Origin: Corynebacterium aurimucosum ATCC 700975
Lineage (GTDB): Bacteria; Actinomycetota; Actinomycetes; Mycobacteriales; Mycobacteriaceae
DNA length: 29,037 nt
Reading direction: 5' to 3'
Assembly: GCF_000022905.1 (NCBI RefSeq)
Contig: NC_010813.1
Location: 1 to 29,037, forward strand
Shown: piece by piece, positions 22,621-29,037 of the stretch
Numbering within the stretch: position 1 is the stretch's first letter
Layout: every line of letters begins with the position of its first letter
Notes under the pieces: generated by a model
What the model was told of the DNA's origin: nothing
What the model saw: the letters and a program-made list of their open reading frames with translations, nothing else
Databases searched by the model: none
Made by a program: the position numbers and the translations under genes

Positions 22621-22647
22621 GTATTAGCGCTTTGAACTCGCTGTTTT

Positions 22648-25600
22648 CTAAAGCTCTGGACTTTGTTCTTCTTCAAGATCGTCGGTGGGAGTTTGTTCCT
22701 CGTTGTCGTGGTTGTTGCTGTGGGTAGTGGTGATGTGCGGTGCGTCGTCTAGGCCGAGGCTTGCGATAAAGTCCATGCTTGCTCGCGCGCCCTCGTTCAG
22801 TCTGCTGGTGTCTTCGTCTTGGGTGTTGTCGGCGTTTTCATTTTCTGTTGTGGTCTCGGGTGCTGGTTGCTCTTCTTCTACGGTGTTTTGGGCGGCGGCG
22901 TCTTGCTCATCGTGGTGAGTCTCGTCATTGTCTGGTTCGTAGGCAGCAGCAATGGTTTCTGCGACCATGTCGCGGATTGCCTCTTGTGCTGGCTCGTCTA
23001 CGCCTAGGCGGCGTAGTTCGTAGGTGCGTTGTGCGGCAAGTAAGTTGACTTCATCAGCGATGTAGCCTGCATGATCGGCAACATCGTTGGGGATTTCCTC
23101 TGCACGCAAGCGCGTGGCGATGTCTGCGCGATCAGCGAAGTCCATTTTCTCGCGGCGAATCGAATCGAGTCGTTGTTGAAGCTTGTGGACGTGCTCGCTG
23201 TCGTGTTGTACGGCAGCGTTTAGGCGCTTGTCCCATTCTTCTGTGTCGTCGGCGCGGTAGCAGATTTCCTCCCACAGACCTGCCTCCGGCAAGTTAGCAC
23301 CAGTATCCTCAATGGCCTGCTGAGCAAGCTTGCGGCGCTGTTGTGCTTGTTCAAGACGCTTGTGTGCATGGTTTATGCGCTGTTGGTACGTGCCGTATCC
23401 ATCGACGTCGTGGTCGTAGGCCCGCTCGGCTACCGGGCGGGTGTAGTCCTCTGCCAGTAGGCGTTGGTGCTCAATGTCTGCGCGGGCTGTTTCTTCTTCG
23501 CGAAGGGCTGCACTGTGGTCTGCCATGGCCTGCTCGTAGGCGCGAATGCGCCCAGCATCAAGGACTACCTGCTGGTAGTCAGCCTGTACCTCATTTGCGG
23601 CTGCGTCTTTGTCCTCGTGGAGGCGAGTAGTAATACTTGCTTCCTGCCAAGTCAGCGATTCCACCTTGGAACTAGCAAAGCGTGCGTGCTCTACCAACAC
23701 AGACTGGTTAAGCCGGTTGAGGTTATGTTCTTTACCGGTAAGGCGGGTGGTCTCCGCGCGGTCGTAAGGGTTGTGGGTGCGCAGCCACGTGTCGAGTTCT
23801 ATATCTGTCTGACCAGATACAGGAGGCAGTTGGTTGCGTTTGCCCGTATCGCGCAAGCGGAGTTGTTCGTCTAGGCGGTAGCGGATAAGCCGTGCCGGAT
23901 CATGGGCGTTGTCAATATCGCGGGTAGCAGCGTCCATGACGGTGCGCGGATCAATGCCCGCGTCAATCAGTTTTACCCAGCCGTGGCGGATAGGTTCTGT
24001 GCCGTCATCGCTGGTCTCAATCTTTCGGGAAAGGTCGCCGGGCAGGGTATCGATCCAGTCCGGCAGGTAGGCGTCGATGAAGTCGTTGGTGGCTTCGTCT
24101 TTGCCCATGAGCCACAGGCCCATCATGCGATCGGGTGAGGTTTGCTCGTCTACGACCTCGGCGATGACCTCGCGTGCGGCCTTCGGGGTGGTATCGCGAG
24201 AAATGGCTTTGTCGAAGACGTCTCTAGCGCTGGGGGCGTGGTCTATGCCTTGGTAGTGGTAGTGGCCGTCTTCGGCAAGTTCATCTAGCTGGTGCTCGGT
24301 AACGGCATAGATGTGGTTGGCGATTTTGCCGCGTGTAAGTGCGACATACAGCCCTGCTCTATCGACGTGATGGTCAATGACCGCGCGGGTGCAGTCCACG
24401 GTGCTGCCCTGGGCGCGGTGGACGGTAGCCGCATAGCCTAGCTGCACGTTGTCGTGGACGTAGTCTGCTGGCAGGCACAGTTCGTCGCCGGTGGTTTGGT
24501 TGCGGGCGGTGATACTGCCGTTCTCGGCAATTCCGGTGACTGTCATAAGCGTGCCGTTGTTGATACGGGTACTGGTAGCAGTCTCATCGTCGTAGAAAGT
24601 CTGGTTTTTGCGCGCCAGAATCGTATCGCCTAGACCGGCTTTTTCGCCTCTAGAAAGCTGGGCTTCCACGGTGGTGTCAACAACGCTGTGGGCGATGTAG
24701 TGGGCGCGGATTGTCTCGTTGAGTTCTGCTACATCGCGGTTGGTGGCAGCAATAAGAAGGCTGGTTTTACCGCTAGAAATATCCGCCAAGTAGTCTGCTG
24801 CGGCTTTATCTAACATGTCGCTGCGTGCGCCACCATTGACCCAACCGCGCTCGGAATAGAAGTCAAAGGTAGACCGATCACCTTCGCGCAAGCGCAGACT
24901 CGTGGCGGATTGCTCACGGTCGCCGCCGAAACGTACGACTTCAGAAAGCTGATTATCAGTGCGCTCGGCAGCGTTGACCATAGCGCCGAACAGACCACCG
25001 TTTTCTACTGCACCTAGCTGTTTATGGTCACCGATAAACCGCACGACTGCGCCTGCTTCTTCGGCAATCTCTAGCAGTGAGCCGATGTTAGGGGTCGAGG
25101 CCATGCCGGCCTCATCGACGATGATCATGTCGCCAGCGTTAATGGATACTGGAAGGTCTTTGAGACTATGGCCGGGCTTTGTTGGGTGGTTTCCCCGCCA
25201 GGTGTAGGTGAGTTTGTCGATGGTAAAAGCGTCAAAACCTAAGTCCTCAGACAATACATCTGCGGCTTGTGCAGAGGGTGCCAGGCCAATAACGTTGCGG
25301 CCCTCATTCGCCCAGACGTTGGCGACAAGACGCATAGACGCGGTCTTGCCGGTGCCTGCCGGGCCCACGCCAGTAGCCGCCAGTGTGCCGCAAGTAAGGA
25401 GGTAGCGCGCCATGGATTCCTGCCCGGCGTTAAGACGGAAACCAGCCTCCCTTTCATGCCCATCAAGAGCCTCATCAATCGCGCGAGAGGGAGCGAATGC
25501 AGCCACCGGTTCGTTGAGCGCGGCCAGTGCCTTGTCTTCGGTATCGAGAATGTCCTGGGTAGTAAAAAGCTCACTATCAGCACGGGTGTCTCGGGCCTGT

Positions 25601-27126
25601 CCTGCCGTGTTTTTCAAAGACTCGGGCAATTCCAGGACGTCGAAATCATTCAGCGCAATGGCCTTATCGCGCACGATAGCTTCAACCACAGTGGCATGGA
25701 TAAGGTCGCGCTCGGCGAGCGACGCGAAGCGATAGCCTTGGAGTTTTCCACCCGCAGCAGTAGCTACATGCGAGGTACGAAAGTAAGAACGACGCCTAGT
25801 TACCGTAGCTAAAACGTCGTCAATAAGGCCCGACAAGTGCTCATGAGCGTCAAATAGTGGGCGCTCATCGTGGCCAGAATTTGCGGATAGTTGGGCAATA
25901 GAAGCTAGTTCTTCTTGCCCGTTGTCGCGGGCGGATACTTCGTTTTTCCAGCCTGCGCGAAGCTCTGACAGGCTTTCTGGTTCACGCTTTGCATCACGGG
26001 TTTCCAAGATAGCTTGCTGCCATAAACGGCCTACCTCAACCGAGTTTGGCGTTGTGCCGCGAGCGGCAACAAACTCGTCGACCAGGCGCTTGTAGACCGG
26101 CTCCGCGCCGCGTCGACGCTTAGAAAAAGACTCCATCAACGACTCGGAAACACCCTCGATCTCCCACGTTGGTTCCTTATTTACACCGTGGTCGCGGGCG
26201 GTAAACGAGTAGCCCATGTCGTTGGATAACAGGGTATTCAAGATGGAGTCATAGCGGTGCGAAATGGCTTGAGCCTGCTTGTGCAGTGCTTTGGAATCAA
26301 GCGATAGCCAGCGCCCGTCTTCAGCCTGAACCTTGTTAGATACCAGTACGTGCGAGTGCAGATCCGGGTCTCCTGCGCGCGTATCGTAGTGCTTAAACTC
26401 AGAGGCAATAACGCCTTTCGTCTTGACTTGTTCACGCCCCTGTTTGCCGGAACGAGTAAAAAACACGTTGTCTTCTGCCCACGCCATAGCCTCTTTCACG
26501 GCCTGGTGATGAAGCTTTTCAATGCGCCGCGCTGTCTCTTCATCAGACAACGCCCACACCACAGAAACAGACTTCGCAGGCGAAAAAGTAAGGTCAAAAC
26601 CCGAGACAGATTGGCGCACATTGTCTTTAAGGCCATTGACCCAGTTGACGATTTCCCGGCCCGATTGCGGCTCAACACCGTGTTCTTCAATGAAAAATTC
26701 TCGGCCAATATTCTGCACTAATTCGGCACGTTCCTGCTTTCCCATCAGCGTGCCTGTTGTCTGCCGATAGCGGCGCTCAGCGTCACGAAGTGCCACCAAA
26801 ACCGGCACATCATTAGTGAAGTTAGCGAACGGTCGGCCCAGCTGCACGTCCTTGATTTTCTGTCCTTCGGACATCTTCATATCCGCATCTGGGTGCAGGC
26901 CCTCGCCATATAATGCGGCCATTTGCGACTCGGTAACTTCCCCACCCTGCACGACGTTTTCGGTGTTCAAACCGGCAAGACCAGAGCCCAACCAACGCCC
27001 CGGTGGGGTTCCTTTAGCGTCGTAATACTTCGACAAACTTGGCGCGTCTGTTGGCCCATCGTTGGTAGCCACAGAGCGCAACAGGTACTCATATCCTGTT
27101 CCGCTGTTGACTACGCGCAGGGTCAT
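22648..27126 (-). CDS. traA: MobF-type relaxase-helicase TraA
   Basis: About 1492 aa from ATG 27126 (GGGAG four bases upstream; ATG 27129 also possible). The N-terminal relaxase has a tandem Tyr in SLSKYYDAKGTPPGRWLGSG (Tyr34/35) and the metal-binding His cluster in EFKHYDTRAGDPDLHSHVLV (HSH at about 257-259). A RecD/TraI-like helicase follows: Walker A GPAGTGKT (588-595), Walker B MIIVDEAG, GDHKQLGAVENGG, and GYAATVHRAQGST. The last ~350 residues are a charged coiled-coil region. It nicks oriT, stays covalently attached and unwinds the strand for transfer. No type IV secretion or coupling genes are present, so transfer needs a helper. Confidence 0.93.
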   Translation of the reverse strand: MTLRVVNSGTGYEYLLRSVATNDGPTDAPSLSKYYDAKGTPPGRWLGSGLAGLNTENVVQGGEVTESQMAALYGEGLHPDADMKMSEGQKIKDVQLGRPFANFTNDVPVLVALRDAERRYRQTTGTLMGKQERAELVQNIGREFFIEEHGVEPQSGREIVNWVNGLKDNVRQSVSGFDLTFSPAKSVSVVWALSDEETARRIEKLHHQAVKEAMAWAEDNVFFTRSGKQGREQVKTKGVIASEFKHYDTRAGDPDLHSHVLVSNKVQAEDGRWLSLDSKALHKQAQAISHRYDSILNTLLSNDMGYSFTARDHGVNKEPTWEIEGVSESLMESFSKRRRGAEPVYKRLVDEFVAARGTTPNSVEVGRLWQQAILETRDAKREPESLSELRAGWKNEVSARDNGQEELASIAQLSANSGHDERPLFDAHEHLSGLIDDVLATVTRRRSYFRTSHVATAAGGKLQGYRFASLAERDLIHATVVEAIVRDKAIALNDFDVLELPESLKNTAGQARDTRADSELFTTQDILDTEDKALAALNEPVAAFAPSRAIDEALDGHEREAGFRLNAGQESMARYLLTCGTLAATGVGPAGTGKTASMRLVANVWANEGRNVIGLAPSAQAADVLSEDLGFDAFTIDKLTYTWRGNHPTKPGHSLKDLPVSINAGDMIIVDEAGMASTPNIGSLLEIAEEAGAVVRFIGDHKQLGAVENGGLFGAMVNAAERTDNQLSEVVRFGGDREQSATSLRLREGDRSTFDFYSERGWVNGGARSDMLDKAAADYLADISSGKTSLLIAATNRDVAELNETIRAHYIAHSVVDTTVEAQLSRGEKAGLGDTILARKNQTFYDDETATSTRINNGTLMTVTGIAENGSITARNQTTGDELCLPADYVHDNVQLGYAATVHRAQGSTVDCTRAVIDHHVDRAGLYVALTRGKIANHIYAVTEHQLDELAEDGHYHYQGIDHAPSARDVFDKAISRDTTPKAAREVIAEVVDEQTSPDRMMGLWLMGKDEATNDFIDAYLPDWIDTLPGDLSRKIETSDDGTEPIRHGWVKLIDAGIDPRTVMDAATRDIDNAHDPARLIRYRLDEQLRLRDTGKRNQLPPVSGQTDIELDTWLRTHNPYDRAETTRLTGKEHNLNRLNQSVLVEHARFASSKVESLTWQEASITTRLHEDKDAAANEVQADYQQVVLDAGRIRAYEQAMADHSAALREEETARADIEHQRLLAEDYTRPVAERAYDHDVDGYGTYQQRINHAHKRLEQAQQRRKLAQQAIEDTGANLPEAGLWEEICYRADDTEEWDKRLNAAVQHDSEHVHKLQQRLDSIRREKMDFADRADIATRLRAEEIPNDVADHAGYIADEVNLLAAQRTYELRRLGVDEPAQEAIRDMVAETIAAAYEPDNDETHHDEQDAAAQNTVEEEQPAPETTTENENADNTQDEDTSRLNEGARASMDFIASLGLDDAPHITTTHSNNHDNEEQTPTDDLEEEQSPEL

Positions 27127-27129
27127 CAT

Positions 27130-27337
27130 GCTCCCTAGTCTAGCAGGCAAAACCCGATTAACACTAAGAGTGCCAATAGTGTGTTGTGAAAAGGGCGCTC
27201 GCACCCGCCGCTACAGGTCTACAGCGCTGTCGAAAGCCTACAGGGATAGTCCGCTGATTGCTTCCGGTTACACCGAACTTCCCGCGTGGTGTTTGTGTCA
27301 GGAGTGGAGCGGTACGTTCGCTGGCATTGTGGGGTTT
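27130..27337. other. oriT: Probable oriT between traA and the divergent coiled-coil gene
   Basis: This ~208-bp gap between divergent mobilisation genes is where MobF origins of transfer usually lie. ACACTA (27161-27166) and TAGTGT (27177-27182) form an inverted repeat around AGAGTGCCAA, followed by GTTGTGAAAAGGG; such small hairpins sit next to nic sites. The nic position cannot be read from the sequence alone. Promoters for both genes should also be here. Confidence 0.5.
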
Positions 27338-27733
27338 ATGGTTACCGCAAGTAGAAGTTTGAAGAAGCGTCAGGAACTGCGTCAGCATCTCGAAGAAGGA
27401 CAGCGTAAGCTTCGCGACCGGAAAAAGAGCATCAACTCGTTGCTCAGCCTTATTGATCAGCGAGACGAGTTGAACGAAAAGATTGGTGAAGTCTCACAGT
27501 CCATTATCGACCTAGGCGAAGCTAAGGAATTTGTGCGCGAGCTCGTCGATATGAGCCAACGAGATTTCAACGCAATGCTCAAGACTGCTCAGGAGTCTTC
27601 TCCTAGTGTGAACGATTCACCTAGAGAAGACGAGTCGCATACTGGCGACAGTGAGTGCCAGGACGTTGACGAAGCCGCCAGCGCCGCTGAGGGCGCTGGC
27701 GGCGATGGTGACCATGAGAAGGGTGGCCAGTAG
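27338..27733 (+). CDS. Coiled-coil mobilisation accessory protein (unknown family)
   Basis: 131 aa from ATG 27338; longer in-frame starts would run through the oriT region. The N-terminal 75 residues are highly charged and helical (RSLKKRQELRQHLEEGQRKL, then ELNEKIGEVSQSIIDLGEAK), a good coiled coil. The C-terminus is acidic and low-complexity (DSECQDVDEAASAAEGAGGD). Divergent from traA with the putative oriT between them, it resembles MobC-type accessory proteins in position. It could bind oriT or the relaxase. Confidence 0.7.
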   Translation: MVTASRSLKKRQELRQHLEEGQRKLRDRKKSINSLLSLIDQRDELNEKIGEVSQSIIDLGEAKEFVRELVDMSQRDFNAMLKTAQESSPSVNDSPREDESHTGDSECQDVDEAASAAEGAGGDGDHEKGGQ

Positions 27734-27767
27734 AAAGAAAGACAGTCTTCGGGGTTGGTAACTGCGA

Positions 27768-27977
27768 CTACTGTTGTTCGCTCGGGTCGTAGTACTCGCC
27801 GGGGTTGGCGGGCGCGGCGTCATACGGGTTGGAGTATGGAGAGTCGTTGGTCTCGTCCGTAGCGTGCTCGTAGTCGTCAGCCATGGAGCCAACCATCACG
27901 CCGAGGAAGGTAAGGAAGTACCAGGCGATTACTCTGCCTAGGCTCTGATGATTCCTGCCACCAGTCCTGCGCGTCAT
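27768..27977 (-). CDS. 69-aa single-helix membrane protein
   Basis: From ATG 27977 a basic N-terminus (TRRTGGRNHQSLG) leads to one membrane helix (RVIAWYFLTFLGVMVGSM) and an acidic, Tyr/Pro-rich tail (DDYEHATDETNDSPYSNPYD) that would face the outside. The start overlaps the stop of the upstream 41-aa gene as ATGA. The pair resembles tiny membrane proteins often found beside plasmid transfer genes, but no family was recognised. Confidence 0.6.
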   Translation of the reverse strand: MTRRTGGRNHQSLGRVIAWYFLTFLGVMVGSMADDYEHATDETNDSPYSNPYDAAPANPGEYYDPSEQQ

Positions 27978-28099
27978 ATCTGGGCGATGAGCATCCAGGC
28001 CGGTATGGCGATGAGTGCAGCTGGGGATATGGTTGGTAGCCGATAAAAGGCAGTGCGTCCACGGAGGCGTCCTTCCTCTCTGTGGCGCGCGCCGCTCAT
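27974..28099 (-). CDS. 41-aa membrane peptide overlapping the next gene
   Basis: ATG 28099 opens a basic stretch (SGARHREEGRLRGR) followed by one hydrophobic helix (TISPAALIAIPAWMLIAQI) up to TGA, which overlaps the next ATG. No clear RBS. The positive-inside pattern and the ATGA coupling to another single-helix protein support a real gene pair. Confidence 0.5.
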   Translation of the reverse strand: MSGARHREEGRLRGRTAFYRLPTISPAALIAIPAWMLIAQI

Positions 28100-28141
28100 G
28101 ATGCTGTTAAAGAGTTTGCGAAGACTCCTCCAGTCTTACAT

Positions 28142-28162
28142 ATGGTAAACATTGTTTACCAT
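28142..28162. promoter_or_regulatory. Perfect palindromic operator before a truncated RHH gene
   Basis: Arms ATGGTAAAC and GTTTACCAT (9 bp each) flank ATT. The palindrome lies 26 bp before the ATG of an RHH-type gene, so it is probably that protein's autoregulatory site. Confidence 0.7.
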
Positions 28163-28187
28163 TGCTGCCAAGGAGAGGATACTGCAT

Positions 28188-28259
28188 ATGAAACAAGCAC
28201 CCCACCCTTCCGGACGTGTGGTGTCTGTACGGATGCCAGATGAAATCATTGGGACCTGA
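28188..28259 (+). pseudogene. RHH (CopG-like) regulator truncated by an IS3-type element
   Basis: ATG 28188, with AAGGAG/GAGG upstream, starts MKQAPHPSGRVVSVRMPDEI, the beginning of a ribbon-helix-helix protein (the VSVRMPDEI strand). The IS left end starts at 28250 and supplies a stop two codons later (GT*). The DNA-binding strand remains but both helices are lost. It was probably a small plasmid regulator controlled through the palindrome just upstream. Confidence 0.65.
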
Positions 28260-28464
28260 CCCCTGTTTGGTAGACACCTGATATCCAGCCCAGTTGGGTT
28301 GGGAAGAAAGGTAATCTACCACCATGCCTAGGTACTCCGAACAGTTCAAACGTGATGCTGTGGCCCTCTACGAAAACAATGAGGACCTCTCACTTCACGC
28401 GGCTTCAGCAGAGCTTGGAGTCAATCGCTCCTCACTTTATTCCTGGATCAAGCAGTACGGCTCG
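28250..28464 (+). mobile_element. 5' remnant of an IS3-family element
   Basis: The left end TGGGACCTGACCCCTG followed by GGTAGACACC matches the end type of the element at 1589. OrfA starts at ATG 28324 (MPRYSEQFKRDAVALYEN) and is recognisable to SSLYSWIKQYGS, after which similarity stops at about 28464 and the frame ends at 28507. The rest of orfA, all of orfB and the right end are missing. Confidence 0.85.
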
Positions 28465-28509
28465 ACGCTCTCTGCGATAGGACAGGACGTAGTCGAGGTT
28501 TCTACTTAA
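28324..28509 (+). pseudogene. Truncated IS3-family OrfA
   Basis: 61 codons; the HTH part is intact (FKRDAVALYENNEDLSLHAA, then LGVNRSSLYSW), but the C-terminal zipper is lost and replaced by about 15 unrelated residues (TLSAIGQDVVEVST). It cannot form a working transposase. Confidence 0.85.
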
Positions 28510-28511
28510 AA

Positions 28512-28661
28512 ATGGCTATTACAGCCATGCTTCCCAAACTAGAAGAATCCCATTGGAATCAAGTGGCTGCAGACTTCGAAGAGAAGACAATCAACAACTT
28601 GTTTAACCAAATAATGCTCAACGGACTAAAAGACGAGCCCGAAGAACAAGAACAAGAGTGA
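28512..28661 (+). CDS. Small 49-aa ORF upstream of repA, possibly a gene 3' end
   Basis: ATG 28512 reads MAITAMLPKLEESHWNQVAA, then DFEEKTINNLFNQIMLNGLK and an acidic tail to TGA 28659. Composition is coding-like but there is no RBS. It may be the tail of the gene destroyed by the IS3-type insertion just upstream. No family was recognised. Confidence 0.4.
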   Translation: MAITAMLPKLEESHWNQVAADFEEKTINNLFNQIMLNGLKDEPEEQEQE

Positions 28662-29037
28662 TTCCACTAATGCCTTAGGTTCCGAGCAAGCTTCATCAAA
28701 GCAAACAGCCGATAAAGCTTCTTGGCAAGAGCCGCCACCATTACTAAATCTCCCGGTAAGTCACACTGATGTGATTTAATAGGCGGAGAAAATAAAAGCC
28801 GCGCCCCACATTCGTGGGGTGCGCAGCGCGAGCGGCACACACCCTCGGTTCGAGTCCAGGGCGCGCACGTTCCTCAAAACATGAGGAAACCCCCGCATCA
28901 TCGAGCGCCAACTCTAGCGGGGGTTCAAACCAAAAATCGACACCACCGTGTCGGTTAAGACTTTACCACTTCCATACGGACAGTGAGCAAAGCACAACAC
29001 GGTCGGTGTCGATAATCCGAAAGGAGACTAAGGCACC
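28662..29037 (+). promoter_or_regulatory. Structured repA leader with nested inverted repeats
   Basis: No gene is seen. Three inverted repeats precede repA: GCGCCCCAC/GTGGGG-GCGC (28801-28824), AACCCCCGC/GCGGGGGTT (28888-28925) and ATCGACACCACCGTG with CACGGTCGGTGTCGAT (28936-28950 and 28998-29013, one bulge, 47-nt loop). The last pair ends just before the RBS (AAGGAG at 29021-29026) and could hide it. This arrangement suits RNA-based or repressor-based copy control. A T-arm-like GGTTCGAGTCC lies at 28848-28858. Confidence 0.55.

Noticed and set aside
23343..23874. Plus-strand ORFs opposite the relaxase gene (also near 24959 and 25267)
   Set aside because: Antisense shadows of the intact relaxase-helicase; no RBS, no family features.
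27617..27892. Minus-strand hydrophobic ORF opposite the coiled-coil gene
   Set aside because: It mirrors the acidic Ala/Gly/Asp-rich tail of the plus-strand gene; antisense of such a tail is hydrophobic by base composition. The plus-strand gene has a clear coiled-coil domain. Not fully excluded.
22648..28099. A self-transmissible conjugation system
   Set aside because: Only relaxase, probable oriT and small accessory genes are present; no coupling protein or type IV secretion genes were seen, so the plasmid is mobilisable at most.

Overview
The window looks like a complete circular plasmid of about 29 kb from a Corynebacterium-like actinobacterium, opened at the first base of repA. The last bases (29020-29033) carry a purine-rich ribosome-binding stretch that fits the ATG at base 1. 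The host is inferred from corynebacterial features: a large MobF/TraA relaxase, IS3- and IS6-family elements, small ParA/RHH partition genes, several likely leaderless starts, and mixed moderate and high GC. I ran no database search.

Layout. 1-1265: RepA_C-type initiator, terminator, seven 21-bp iterons and a perfect DnaA box (theta origin). 1266-2943: gene debris and a full IS3-family element. 2944-5575: a GC-rich import with an ArsR-like regulator (tail cut by the IS), a perfect palindromic operator, a frameshifted ThiF/formyltransferase-like remnant and a DHA2/MFS exporter. 5669-6513: IS6-family element with a broken transposase between two unrelated gene stubs. 6703-7535: two 12-bp-period CATATG arrays bracketing two very small genes, one with a strong RBS and terminator like a type I toxin. 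7596-10078: small membrane protein, serine recombinase plus partner, a tRNA-like gene with unusual anticodon AAC, and a membrane-anchored GNAT enzyme.

The centrepiece is 10847-20254: eight tightly packed minus-strand genes and a divergent MarR regulator. They encode a TrpF-like barrel without its catalytic Cys, a uracil phosphoribosyltransferase, a single-module NRPS with the A(Ox)-T-TE architecture of indigoidine synthetase, a 4-oxalocrotonate-tautomerase-like protein, a PsuG/IndA-like C-glycosidase, an EamA (PecM-like) exporter, an NAD(P)-binding reductase-like protein and a zinc-ribbon metallo-beta-lactamase-fold protein. The NRPS + PsuG + UPRT + exporter set matches the logic of the minimycin (oxazinomycin) C-nucleoside/indigoidine pathway of Streptomyces. 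The accessory enzymes differ, so the product may be a related but distinct C-nucleoside. The cluster sits between two ~365-bp direct repeats (10355-10720 and 21169-21533), which suggests it arrived or can leave as a unit.

20255-21125 is debris including an IS256-type transposase tail. 21534-22620 is the partition locus (parA, RHH parB, AT-rich repeats on both sides). 22648-28099 is mobilisation: a 1492-aa relaxase-helicase, a probable oriT, a coiled-coil protein and two overlapping tiny membrane proteins. 28142-29037 holds an RHH gene cut by an IS3-type remnant and a structured repA leader. Together the genes describe a mobilisable plasmid that replicates, partitions and carries a likely antibiotic/pigment pathway with its own export and self-protection.
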